DNA of 64,000 nt from an uncultured Eubacteriales bacterium. Its GTDB lineage: Bacteria; Bacillota; Clostridia; Christensenellales; Aristaeellaceae. The position numbers and the translations under genes were made by a program. This document shows, in pieces, positions 1 through 9,332 of this stretch (position 1 is its first letter; the number at the start of each line of letters is the position of its first letter). The notes under the pieces were generated by a model that was given only the letters and a program-made list of their open reading frames with translations, was not told the DNA's origin and made no database searches. The stretch covers positions 24,638 through 88,637 of the forward strand of contig CACXBB010000001.1 in the NCBI GenBank assembly GCA_902765735.1. The letters are read 5' to 3'.

Positions 1-2124
<2,124 letters not shown>

Positions 2125-2138
2125 TCCACAGAAACAGC

Positions 2139-2166
2139 GTTCCGCCGCCCGGTCGGGCGGCGGAAC
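2139..2166. terminator. Bidirectional hairpin between convergent copA and MBL gene
   Basis: Perfect 13-bp inverted repeat (GTTCCGCCGCCCG and its complement) with a 2-nt centre. It is followed on the + strand by a T-rich stretch (CATCTTTGTTT) that is not a clean U-tract. It sits between two convergent stop codons. Confidence 0.6.
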
Positions 2167-2174
2167 ATCTTTGT

Positions 2175-3110
2175 TTACGCTTTGTTGAACTTCGATTTCG
2201 GCTGCTTGCAGCGCGGGCACTTCCAGTCCTCGGGCAGATCGTCGAAGGCGACACCGTCGTGCTCGGCGGGGTCGTACACGTAGCCGCACACGGAACAGAT
2301 GTACTTGCCGGTGGCCTGCGCGGCGGCGATTTCCGTCGGCGGGATGCTCTCGGGCGGGTTGTCGAGGTCGACCACGGCCTTGTTCTCCAGGTTCTCGACC
2401 CCCAGCGGCGTGTGGGTGGAGAGGTACACCGTCGGATGCGCGGCGATGAATGCCCGCACCTTTTCGAGGGTCGCCCGCGCGGCGGCCACGTCCTCGAACA
2501 CCACGGACAGCTTGTTTGCGTACAGCGCCTCGTCGGTGTAGGTCACGTCGCCGTGGATCATGTAGAACAGCCCGCCGTCCTCGACGATCACGATGCTGTT
2601 GCCCGTGGTGTGCCCCTTCGCCGGGAGGTAGACAATGCCGTCGGCGATCCTCTCTGAGGCCTCGAAGTTGTAATACGGGCCGTCCTTGAAGGTCACCGCC
2701 CGCACGTTGGGCAGGGCCTTCAGCTCGTCGCTGGCGGCCTCCTCGGGGGAGGCATAGATCACGGCGTTCGGGAACGCCTTCAGGAGCCCGGTGTGGTCGG
2801 CGTGCTTATGGGTGACCAGTATCTTCGATACGTTCCCGGGCCCGTAGCCCAGCGCCGCCAGCGCGGGCAGGTAGTCCTGAATGCGCGCGCCCATGTAGAT
2901 GGGGGTCTTTGCGTCGGGCACCTGGTTTGGCACGCCGTCGGGCATGCCGGTGTCCACCAGGATCACCTCGCTGCCGGTGTCGATGACGTAGTTTTGAAGG
3001 CTGGAGCGGTAGCGCACGGTGGGGTCGAGCCCCTCCATGTCCTCGCCGCCCATGGCGAAGGGCTGGAGCATGTAGCCGTTTGCATAGAGTTTGACCGCCT
3101 GGATCTTCAT
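2175..3110 (-). CDS. MBL-fold metallo-hydrolase fused to C-terminal rubredoxin
   Basis: 311 residues. The N-terminal 250 residues are a metallo-beta-lactamase fold with HKHADH (101-106), GHT (His167), HGD (Asp188) and THTP (His233) as metal ligands. Residues about 269-308 are a rubredoxin domain with CSVCGY (Cys272/275) and CPRC (Cys298/301), joined by a Pro-rich linker. The start ATG has an upstream GAGGAGG. Rubredoxin normally shuttles one electron to O2- or peroxide-reducing partners. The MBL part lacks the flavodoxin domain of flavo-diiron proteins, so whether it is hydrolytic or a diiron redox centre cannot be told from sequence. An oxidative-stress role is plausible in an anaerobe but is inferred. 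A TTGACA-17-TACACT promoter lies upstream. Confidence 0.85.
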   Translation of the reverse strand: MKIQAVKLYANGYMLQPFAMGGEDMEGLDPTVRYRSSLQNYVIDTGSEVILVDTGMPDGVPNQVPDAKTPIYMGARIQDYLPALAALGYGPGNVSKILVTHKHADHTGLLKAFPNAVIYASPEEAASDELKALPNVRAVTFKDGPYYNFEASERIADGIVYLPAKGHTTGNSIVIVEDGGLFYMIHGDVTYTDEALYANKLSVVFEDVAAARATLEKVRAFIAAHPTVYLSTHTPLGVENLENKAVVDLDNPPESIPPTEIAAAQATGKYICSVCGYVYDPAEHDGVAFDDLPEDWKCPRCKQPKSKFNKA

Positions 3111-3175
3111 GGATATGACCTCCTCGCAATGATGATCGGCAAGAGTGCTTTACAACGGGAGATGTTTCTGTTAAT

Positions 3176-3204
3176 AGTGTAACGGAAAACACGGGGGATG
3201 TCAA
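3176..3204 (-). promoter_or_regulatory. Sigma-A promoter of the MBL-rubredoxin gene
   Basis: On the minus strand TTGACA (3199-3204) and TACACT (3176-3181) are separated by 17 nt, about 65 nt upstream of the start codon. Confidence 0.65.
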
Positions 3205-3230
3205 TACAATGTACAGGGAGGCGATCGCGC

Positions 3231-3587
3231 ATGACGATCATTACCATAATACTGGCGACGCTGGTGGCGCTGGAGTTCTTCTACATCATGTATCTGGAGA
3301 CCTTCGCCACGACCTCGGACAAGACCTCCAGGGTGTTCGGGATGAGCCGGGACGAGCTGGCGCGCAAATCGGTCAACACGCTGTTCAAGAATCAGGGCGT
3401 CTACAATGGGCTGCTGGCCGTGATGATATTGCTAGCCGTCTTTGTGTTCGCCAGCAAGACCGCCGTGATGGTGCTCATGGGGTACATCGTGCTGGTGGCG
3501 GTGTACGGCGGGATCACGAGCAACCCGAAGATCATCTTTATGCAGGGCGGGCTCGCGATCCTGACGCTGCTCTCCGCGGTGTTCTGA
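3231..3587 (+). CDS. DUF1304 family small integral membrane protein
   Basis: 118 residues with about four hydrophobic helices. It matches the DUF1304 pattern: an early IMYLETF, then RVFGMSRDE and NQGVYNGLLA before the second helix. The start at 3231 is chosen because AGGGAGG (3215-3221) lies 9 nt upstream; a farther ATG at 3198 has no ribosome site. The function of DUF1304 is unknown. It is divergent from the MBL-rubredoxin gene, and I see no clear promoter of its own. Confidence 0.8.
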   Translation: MTIITIILATLVALEFFYIMYLETFATTSDKTSRVFGMSRDELARKSVNTLFKNQGVYNGLLAVMILLAVFVFASKTAVMVLMGYIVLVAVYGGITSNPKIIFMQGGLAILTLLSAVF

Positions 3588-3596
3588 AACGGGGGA

Positions 3597-3679
3597 CCTC
3601 TTCCGTCACGCTTCGCGTGCCACCGTTCCGGGGGCCTGCCGGCCCGTTCTCGCTGAAAACAGTCCACTGGACTGTTTTC
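3597..3679. repeat. Partial class B dispersed repeat plus a 25-nt palindrome
   Basis: 3597-3640 reads, on the minus strand, as the GTGGC-hairpin-GACGGAAGAGGTC half of the class B repeat found elsewhere in the window. At 3655-3679 a separate palindrome has 12-nt arms (GAAAACAGTCCA) around a single C. The stretch 3588-3719 otherwise contains no gene. The palindrome may end the DUF1304 transcript but has no separate U-tract. Confidence 0.6.
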
Positions 3680-3719
3680 CGGGCGCTCGAACCTAATCTG
3701 CGCATGCCGCAAAAAGGTC

Positions 3720-3748
3720 TTTACAAACCGCGGCCTTCATGGTATAAT
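3720..3748 (+). promoter_or_regulatory. Promoter of tRNA-Ala
   Basis: TTTACA (3720-3725), 17-nt spacer, TATAAT (3743-3748). The start point would fall about 15 nt before the tRNA. Confidence 0.8.
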
Positions 3749-3768
3749 CTTCTACGTTGTCAAGGCGC

Positions 3769-3842
3769 GGGGCATTAGCTCAGTTGGCTAGAGCGCTACA
3801 CTGGCAGTGTAGAGGTCACGAGTTCGAGTCTCGTATGCTCCA
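3769..3842 (+). tRNA. tRNA-Ala (anticodon GGC)
   Basis: 74 nt folding into a full cloverleaf: acceptor 3769-3775 with 3835-3841 (one G-U pair), D arm 3778-3794, anticodon stem CTACA/TGTAG with loop CTGGCAG (anticodon GGC at 3803-3805), variable loop AGGTC, T arm with TTCGAGT. The discriminator A is at 3842; CCA is not encoded. It stands alone between its own promoter and terminator. Confidence 0.97.
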
Positions 3843-3848
3843 CTTGAG

Positions 3849-3873
3849 CCGGATCGGAAGGTCCGGTTTTTTT
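3849..3873 (+). terminator. Rho-independent terminator of tRNA-Ala
   Basis: CCGGA / TCCGG stem (3849-3853, 3862-3866) followed directly by seven T residues (3867-3873). Confidence 0.85.
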
Positions 3874-3887
3874 GTGCGTTTTTGGGT

Positions 3888-3916
3888 TTGCAAACAGCGG
3901 CGATATATGATATAAT
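3888..3916 (+). promoter_or_regulatory. Promoter of the GGDEF/EAL gene
   Basis: TTGCAA (3888-3893), 17 nt, TATAAT (3911-3916). The context ATGATATAATGGTTAA is identical to that of the promoter at 17869-17897. Confidence 0.65.
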
Positions 3917-3943
3917 GGTTAAAATTGGGAGAAGCTTATACGC

Positions 3944-6900
3944 ATGATACGGGATGCGCCCAGATTAAATCCGGAAGGCAAGGCAGAGGTCATGAAACGA
4001 TACGAGTTCACGAAAGATCAACTGACGTTCATCGAGGCGATGCGGCAGCCCTTTGTCGTATGCCAGCTTATGGATCGGAGAGTCGTGGCCCTCGCCGTAT
4101 CGGACGGATTTTGCAAGCTGTTTGGCTATCGGGACCGTACGCAGGCGTATGCCGATATGAATCAGAACATGTACAAGGACGTCCATCCTGACGACGCCGC
4201 GCGTTTTACCAGCGCGCTTTTGCAGTTCGTCACCGAGGGCGGCAGGCTCGAGGTGATCTACCGGACGCGGAAGAAGGACGGCCCCGGATACACGGTGATC
4301 CACCTGGTCGGCGAGCACGTGTATACGGAGGACGGCGCGCACCTGGCCCACATCTGGTACACGGAGGAGGGCGACTACAGCGACAAAACCGGCACGGGGC
4401 TCAACAATACCCTGAACAGGGCGCTTCACGAGGGGAGCATCGTCAAGGCCAACCGCTACGACGCCCTGACCGGGCTGCCGAATATGTCGTATTTCTTTGA
4501 GCTGGCGGAGATCGGCCGGCTGACGATGCTTGCGCACGGAGGGCTTCCGGCGCTTCTGTACATCGACCTGAGCGGCATGAAGCACTACAACCACAAGTTC
4601 GGGTTCGCCGAGGGCGACAAGCTGCTCAAGTCGTTCTCGACGCTTCTGAGCAACATCTTCCATACGGAAAACTGCTGTCATGTCGGCGCCGACCGCTACG
4701 CCGCCATCGCCGACGAGAACGACCTCGAGGCGCTGCTCGACCGGCTGTTCAGGGAGTGGCGGCAGATGAACGTGCGGCAGCACCTGCCCATCTGCGTCGG
4801 CGTCTACCCGAACCGGATCGAGGTGGTCCCGGTGGGCACGGCCTATGACCGGGCGAAGATCGCCTGCGACGCGCTCAAGGGCGCCTACGCCTCGACCTAC
4901 AAGGTCTACGACAGCGCGCTGAGCGAGGGGATCGCCAAGCATCAGTACGTGCTTGAGAACTTTGACCGCGCGCTTGCCGAGAACTGGATACAGGTCTACT
5001 ACCAGCCCATCATGCGGGCCATCAACGGCAAGGTCTGCGACGAGGAGGCCCTGGCGCGATGGATCGACCCGGTCAAGGGCTTCCTGTCCCCGGCCGACTT
5101 CATACACTATCTCGAGGACGCCGGCCTGATCTACAAGCTGGACCTGTATGTGCTGGAGAGGGTGCTGAAGGACATCCACATCAAGGAGGCCGAGGGCTTT
5201 TACATCGTGCCGCACTCCGTCAACCTGTCCCGCTCCGACTTCGACGCCTGCGACATGGTGGAGGAGATCCGGCGGCGCGTGGACGCGGCGGGCGTTGCCC
5301 GGGACCGGATCAGCATCGAGATCACGGAGAGCGTCATCGGCAGCGACTTTGAGTTCATGAAGGCGCAGGTCGAGCGCTTCCAGGCGCTGGGCTTCCCGGT
5401 GTGGATGGACGACTTCGGCAGCGGGTATTCGTCGCTGGACGTATTGCAGAGCATCAAGTTCAACCTGCTGAAATTCGACATGGGCTTCATGCGCAGGCTG
5501 GACGAGTCCGACGGCAGGATCATACTGACCGAGCTGATGAAGATGGCCTCGGCGCTGGGCGTGGACACGATCTGCGAGGGCGTGGAGACGGAGGATCAGG
5601 TGCACTTCCTCCAGGAGATCGGCTGCTCCAAAATGCAGGGGTTCTATTTCAGCAAGCCCAATCCCATCGACTACGCCCTCGAGTACCACCGGGCGCACAG
5701 GCTGACCGGCTACGAAAACCCCGGGGAATCCGCCTACTACGAGTCGATCTGCGGCCTGAACCTCTACGATATCAACGTCATCGCCCGGGAGGAGAAGGGC
5801 TCCCTGCAGAACACCTACACCACGCTGCCCATGGGCATCATCGAGGTCAAGGGCGACAGCACGCGCTTCGTGCGTACCAACCAGTCCTACCGCGACTTCT
5901 TCCGGCGCTTCTTCGGGATGGACCTTTCGGGCCTGGGATCGGAGTTCGTCAAGTACGACGCCGCCTTCATGCACAATGTGGTCAGGACCTGCTGTGAGCA
6001 GGGCATCCGCACCTTCTATGACGAGAAGATGCCGGACGGCTCCATCGTGCACTCCTTCGCGCGGCGCATCGGCGTCAATCCGGTAACCGGGACCATCGCC
6101 GTCGCCGTGGCCGTGCTGTCCATCCGGGAGCCCAAAGAGAAGCTGCTGGTCGAGCAGATCCTCACCGTGATCGAGCAGTTCGGCGAGCACATGCCCGGCG
6201 GGTTCTTCATCTACAAGGCGGACGCGAACGAGGAGCTGCTCTACGCCAACAAGGCCGTCTGCGATATCTTCGGCTGCGACAGCCTGGAGGAGTTCAAGGC
6301 GCTGACCGGCTTCACCTTCCGGGGCATGGTCCATCCCGACGACTACGACAGGATCACCGCCTCGATCATGGATCAGGTCGAGGGGAGCCAGGCCGACCTC
6401 GACTTCGTGGAATACCGGATCATCCGCAAGGACGGCCAGACCCGCTGGATCGACGATTACGGCCACTTTGTCGAATACGACGACCAGACCAGCCTGTACT
6501 ACGTGTTCATCTCCGACATCACCGACAAGTACGAGCAGGCGGAGTCCGACAGGGCCCTGCGCGCCGCCGTCATCGAGGCGCTGACCAAGCCCTACGACTC
6601 GGTCTGGCTCATCACCGACGTGGAGACGGAGAAGTTCGAGCTGTTCCGGATCGACCCGGAGATGGAGCACCTCATGCCGGCCAACGTCGCCGTGATGATC
6701 GAGAAGTTCTCCCAGGCCTTCGCCTTCTATTCGAAGCTGGTGCTGGAGGAGGACCGGCAGCGCTTCCTGGAGGGCGTCGCGCCGGAGAGCATCGTCAAAA
6801 ACATCGAGAACCGGCTGAGCTACTCCGTGCCCTTCCGCAGGGTCTTTGACGATGGGATTCGCTACTACCGGGTGGTGTTCGCCAAGCTCGATCTGCCCGG

Positions 6901-7387
6901 CGGCAAGACCGGCATCGTGTGCGGCTTTAAGAATGTCGATGAGGAGGCGCGCAGGGATCGGGAGATCCAGCATTCCCTCGACCAGCGCGCCGCCGTCATC
7001 GAGGCCCTCACCCGCGCCTACGACTCGGTGTGGCTCATCACCGATATGGAGACCCAGCGGTTTGAGCTCTACCGTGTGGACGAAAAGATGGCCCACCTCA
7101 TGCCCGCCCAGGCCGCCGCGAAGATCACCCGCTTCACGGATGCCTTCGCCTTCTATTCGAAGCTGGTGCTGGAGGAGGACCGGCAGCGCTTCCTGGAGAG
7201 CATTGCCCCCGAGAACATCATCCAAAATACCCGGAATAAACTCATCTACTCCGTGCCCTTCCGCCGCGTGTTCGAGGATGGGATACGCCACTATCGCGTG
7301 GAGTTCACCCGTATGGAGCTGGATAACGGCGAGGTCAATATCGTGACCGGGTTTAAGGATGTGGACGATGAGGTGCGCCCGATGTGA
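3944..7387 (+). CDS. PAS-(degenerate GGDEF)-EAL-PAS protein, predicted c-di-GMP phosphodiesterase
   Basis: 1147 residues, no signal peptide or membrane helix, so probably cytoplasmic. Order: PAS-like domain (about 30-130); GGDEF domain starting YDALTGLPN (about 171), whose active motif is degenerate (GADRY, about 248), so no cyclase activity is expected; EAL domain (about 335-580) keeping EEALAR, VNLSR, EITES, MDDFGSGYSSL, LKFD and CEGVE, so hydrolysis of c-di-GMP is expected; then two PAS-like domains and two tandem copies of a 142-residue unit (6562-6957 and 6988-7383). The copies share an identical 57-nt block (6716-6772 = 7142-7198), which indicates recent duplication. Sensor domains after the catalytic domain are the reverse of the usual order. 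Start 3944 has GGGAGAAG 9 nt upstream; ATG 3992 is a weaker alternative. Confidence 0.9.
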   Translation: MIRDAPRLNPEGKAEVMKRYEFTKDQLTFIEAMRQPFVVCQLMDRRVVALAVSDGFCKLFGYRDRTQAYADMNQNMYKDVHPDDAARFTSALLQFVTEGGRLEVIYRTRKKDGPGYTVIHLVGEHVYTEDGAHLAHIWYTEEGDYSDKTGTGLNNTLNRALHEGSIVKANRYDALTGLPNMSYFFELAEIGRLTMLAHGGLPALLYIDLSGMKHYNHKFGFAEGDKLLKSFSTLLSNIFHTENCCHVGADRYAAIADENDLEALLDRLFREWRQMNVRQHLPICVGVYPNRIEVVPVGTAYDRAKIACDALKGAYASTYKVYDSALSEGIAKHQYVLENFDRALAENWIQVYYQPIMRAINGKVCDEEALARWIDPVKGFLSPADFIHYLEDAGLIYKLDLYVLERVLKDIHIKEAEGFYIVPHSVNLSRSDFDACDMVEEIRRRVDAAGVARDRISIEITESVIGSDFEFMKAQVERFQALGFPVWMDDFGSGYSSLDVLQSIKFNLLKFDMGFMRRLDESDGRIILTELMKMASALGVDTICEGVETEDQVHFLQEIGCSKMQGFYFSKPNPIDYALEYHRAHRLTGYENPGESAYYESICGLNLYDINVIAREEKGSLQNTYTTLPMGIIEVKGDSTRFVRTNQSYRDFFRRFFGMDLSGLGSEFVKYDAAFMHNVVRTCCEQGIRTFYDEKMPDGSIVHSFARRIGVNPVTGTIAVAVAVLSIREPKEKLLVEQILTVIEQFGEHMPGGFFIYKADANEELLYANKAVCDIFGCDSLEEFKALTGFTFRGMVHPDDYDRITASIMDQVEGSQADLDFVEYRIIRKDGQTRWIDDYGHFVEYDDQTSLYYVFISDITDKYEQAESDRALRAAVIEALTKPYDSVWLITDVETEKFELFRIDPEMEHLMPANVAVMIEKFSQAFAFYSKLVLEEDRQRFLEGVAPESIVKNIENRLSYSVPFRRVFDDGIRYYRVVFAKLDLPGGKTGIVCGFKNVDEEARRDREIQHSLDQRAAVIEALTRAYDSVWLITDMETQRFELYRVDEKMAHLMPAQAAAKITRFTDAFAFYSKLVLEEDRQRFLESIAPENIIQNTRNKLIYSVPFRRVFEDGIRHYRVEFTRMELDNGEVNIVTGFKDVDDEVRPM

Positions 7388-7442
7388 CGCCCTCGCCGCC
7401 TGTCGGGGCGAACAGCTGCGCCGCGACATAAGGAAGCAAACG

Positions 7443-7474
7443 AAAAGGGAGCAATCCCATCGGAATCACTCCCC
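7443..7474 (-). terminator. Terminator downstream of the rubrerythrin cluster
   Basis: Minus-strand hairpin of about 11 bp including G-U pairs (7464-7474 with 7447-7457), followed by TTTT at 7446-7443. Confidence 0.55.
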
Positions 7475-7497
7475 GGAAAGCCTTGCTATGTGGGATT

Positions 7498-7560
7498 TTA
7501 CTTCCCGAAATACCTCTCCAGCAATCCCTTGAACGCCTTGCCGTGCCTGGCTTCGTCCCA
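7498..7560 (-). pseudogene. Duplicated 3' end of a rubrerythrin gene
   Basis: On the minus strand about 20 codons ending in a stop read [19 protein letters not shown]. This is nearly the same as the C-terminus of the intact rubrerythrin at 7736-8281 ([19 protein letters not shown]) and keeps the ExxH diiron ligands. The similarity ends abruptly at about 7561. It has no start codon, so it is a remnant or a partial duplication rather than a gene. Confidence 0.85.
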
Positions 7561-7570
7561 GACAATTCAA

Positions 7571-7720
7571 TTATGCGTGCCAAAAATGGTTGGGGCTGAA
7601 TGTGTAGTATATGAGGAAAGGAATGCCAATCCCGAAACAGGATAGTAGCAACCAGAGTATCAAACTATGCCCTTTTTGCATACGAACATAGTTAGCTCCA
7701 TCATGCGACGTTCTTGCCAT
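7571..7720 (-). CDS. Small single-pass membrane protein (49 aa), unknown function
   Basis: A 49-codon frame with an excellent ribosome site: AGGAGG (7730-7735), 9 nt, ATG at 7720, stop at 7571. The product has a short charged N-terminus (MARTSHDGANYVRMQKGH), one hydrophobic helix of about 20 residues rich in Leu/Ile/Phe, and ends SPNHFWHA. It lies 15 nt downstream of rubrerythrin on the same strand, so it is probably co-transcribed, and it is sandwiched between the rubrerythrin gene and the duplicated rubrerythrin 3' fragment. Base composition is visibly more AT-rich than its neighbours, which hints at acquisition. I do not recognise the function. Confidence 0.7.
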   Translation of the reverse strand: MARTSHDGANYVRMQKGHSLILWLLLSCFGIGIPFLIYYTFSPNHFWHA

Positions 7721-7735
7721 ATGTATCTTCCTCCT

Positions 7736-8281
7736 TTACTTCCCGAAATACCTCTTCAGCAGCCCCGCAAACGCCTTGCCGTGCCTGGCTTCGTCGCGGG
7801 CCATCTCGTGGACGGTATCGTGGATGGCGTCGAGGTTCAGGGCCTTGGCTCGCTTGGCGAGGTCGGTCTTACCGGCGGTGGCGCCGTTCTCGGCCTCCAC
7901 GCGCATCTTGAGGTTCTTCTCGGTGGAGTCGGTCAGCACCTCGCCCAGCAGCTCGGCGAACTTGGCGGCGTGCTCGGCCTCTTCGAACGCGGCGGTCTTC
8001 CAGTACTCGCCGATCTCGGGATAGCCCTCGCGATAGGCGACGCGGCTCATGGCCAGGTACATGCCCACCTCGGAGCACTCGCCGTTGAAGTTGGCGCGCA
8101 GGTCAGCGATGATGTCCTCGGGAGCGCCCTGCGCCACGCCGACGACGTGCTCAGCCGCCCAGGACATCTCCGCGGACTGCTCGATGAACTTGGAGGCCGG
8201 CGCCTTGCAGACGGGGCAGAATTCGGGGGCCGCTTCGCCCTCGTACACATAGCCGCACACGGAACAGACAAACTTCTTCAT
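7736..8281 (-). CDS. Reverse rubrerythrin (N-terminal rubredoxin, C-terminal ferritin-like domain)
   Basis: 181 residues. Residues 1-27 are a rubredoxin-type iron site (CSVCGY at 6-11, CPVC at 22-25). The rest is a ferritin-like four-helix bundle with diiron ligands in motifs such as FEEAEHA and DEARHG. The domain order is reversed relative to classical rubrerythrin, as in the clostridial NADH-peroxidase system. The family reduces H2O2 (and O2) to water with electrons from NADH through a rubredoxin oxidoreductase, in the cytoplasm. It has its own promoter with a palindrome over the predicted start point, so oxidative-stress control is likely. Length is normal. Confidence 0.93.
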   Translation of the reverse strand: MKKFVCSVCGYVYEGEAAPEFCPVCKAPASKFIEQSAEMSWAAEHVVGVAQGAPEDIIADLRANFNGECSEVGMYLAMSRVAYREGYPEIGEYWKTAAFEEAEHAAKFAELLGEVLTDSTEKNLKMRVEAENGATAGKTDLAKRAKALNLDAIHDTVHEMARDEARHGKAFAGLLKRYFGK

Positions 8282-8306
8282 GGGGATTACCTCCTCTTAT
8301 TGATTC

Positions 8307-8326
8307 GATAGGATAATGATCCTGTC
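8307..8326. promoter_or_regulatory. Candidate operator at the rubrerythrin start point
   Basis: Inverted repeat GATAGGAT / ATCCTGTC with a 4-nt centre, just downstream of the rubrerythrin -10 element, so a bound repressor would block initiation. It is not a clear PerR or Fur box. Confidence 0.45.
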
Positions 8327-8329
8327 ACT

Positions 8330-8358
8330 ATTATATAACAAAAATCCTGTTTTGTGAA
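8330..8358 (-). promoter_or_regulatory. Promoter of rubrerythrin
   Basis: Minus strand TTCACA (8353-8358), 17 nt, TATAAT (8330-8335). Confidence 0.7.
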
Positions 8359-8377
8359 TCACCCCGCACAAATTTAT

Positions 8378-8406
8378 TTGCTTATAGTTGCCGCGTGTGC
8401 TATAAT
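8378..8406 (+). promoter_or_regulatory. Promoter of nudC
   Basis: Weak TTGCTT (8378-8383), 17 nt, perfect TATAAT (8401-8406), about 32 nt before the nudC start codon. Confidence 0.55.
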
Positions 8407-8437
8407 CAATTCAACGACGACGGGGGAGGGGCCATCC

Positions 8438-9274
8438 ATGATCCAGGACATCCATCCGCACAAGCTGCACAACGAATTCATACCGGACCGGCCGCTGGAC
8501 GCAGACGGGCTGCTTTTTGTGTTCCGCGGGCCGGAGGTGCTCTGCCGCGTGGCGGAGGACGCCGTGATATTGCCTCGAGTGCGGGAGATTGGCGGACTGT
8601 CGGCGTACCGCTTCCTGTTCACGCTGGACGAGACGCCCTGCTTCTGGGGCATGGACGACATGGACGCCGCCCCGGAGAGCTGGGCGTTTGTGCCGGTTCG
8701 CGGCCTGCGCAACCGGGCCACGGGGCCGCGGGAGCTGATCTTCTCCGCGTGGACGGCCTTCCAATTGGTCAACTGGTATCGGGACAACCGCTTCTGCGGG
8801 CGCTGCGGCGTCGAGACCCGGCCCGCGGAGGACGAGCGCGCCATGCTCTGCCCGAACTGCGGCCGGCGCATCTATCCGCGGATCATCCCGGCGGTGATCG
8901 TGGGGGTGACGAACGGCGAAGAGATCCTCATGACCAAGAACAAGGGGCGCGACATTCCCTTCTACGCCCTGATCGCGGGGTTCACCGAGATCGGCGAGAC
9001 GCTGGAGGAGTGCGTGGCGCGGGAGGTCATGGAGGAGGCCGGGCTGAGGGTCAAGAACATCAGGTACTACAAGAGCCAGCCCTGGGCCATCGTGGACGAC
9101 CTGCTGGCGGGCTTCTACTGCGATGTGGACGGCTCCACCGAGATCCACATGGACGCCCACGAGCTCAAGGAGGCCGTGTGGACGCACCGGGAGGACGTGG
9201 TCGGCCAACCCAACGATTTCAGCCTCACCAATGAGATGATGATGGTGTTCAAGGCGGGGAAGGAGCCGAGGTGA
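8438..9274 (+). CDS. nudC: NAD(+)/NADH diphosphatase, Nudix family
   Basis: 278 residues. Order: N-terminal beta domain; zinc ribbon with FCGRCG and CPNCG; Nudix domain whose box reads GETLEECVAREVMEEAG (GX5EX7REUXEEXGU); and SQPW just after it, the marker of the NudC subfamily. It hydrolyses NADH to NMNH and AMP, and homologues also remove NAD caps from RNA. The start at 8438 is chosen for GGGAGGG 7 nt upstream; an in-frame ATG at 8354 lies upstream of the promoter. It is monocistronic, ending at a shared terminator with pgi. Confidence 0.92.
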   Translation: MIQDIHPHKLHNEFIPDRPLDADGLLFVFRGPEVLCRVAEDAVILPRVREIGGLSAYRFLFTLDETPCFWGMDDMDAAPESWAFVPVRGLRNRATGPRELIFSAWTAFQLVNWYRDNRFCGRCGVETRPAEDERAMLCPNCGRRIYPRIIPAVIVGVTNGEEILMTKNKGRDIPFYALIAGFTEIGETLEECVAREVMEEAGLRVKNIRYYKSQPWAIVDDLLAGFYCDVDGSTEIHMDAHELKEAVWTHREDVVGQPNDFSLTNEMMMVFKAGKEPR

Positions 9275-9279
9275 CCCTC

Positions 9280-9327
9280 CATATGAAAAAGGACCTTCGC
9301 GTTCGGGCGAAGGTCCTTTTTCATATG
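9280..9327. terminator. Bidirectional terminator between nudC and pgi
   Basis: A 21-bp perfect inverted repeat beginning CATATGAAAAAGGACCTTCG around a 6-nt loop, with A and T runs on both flanks of the GC core, between convergent genes. Confidence 0.9.
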
Positions 9328-9332
9328 TTCTT

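Noticed and set aside
3965..7429. A 1154-codon open frame on the minus strand opposite the GGDEF/EAL gene
   Set aside because: It is the codon-position shadow of a GC-rich gene: no ribosome site, no domain, composition rich in Arg/His/Val/Gly/Asp as in other shadows here. The + strand frame has clear PAS/GGDEF/EAL motifs.
7353..7583. A 76-codon minus-strand frame over the rubrerythrin remnant
   Set aside because: It is out of frame with the rubrerythrin-like codons and has no ribosome site. The meaningful frame is the 20-codon fragment 7498-7560.
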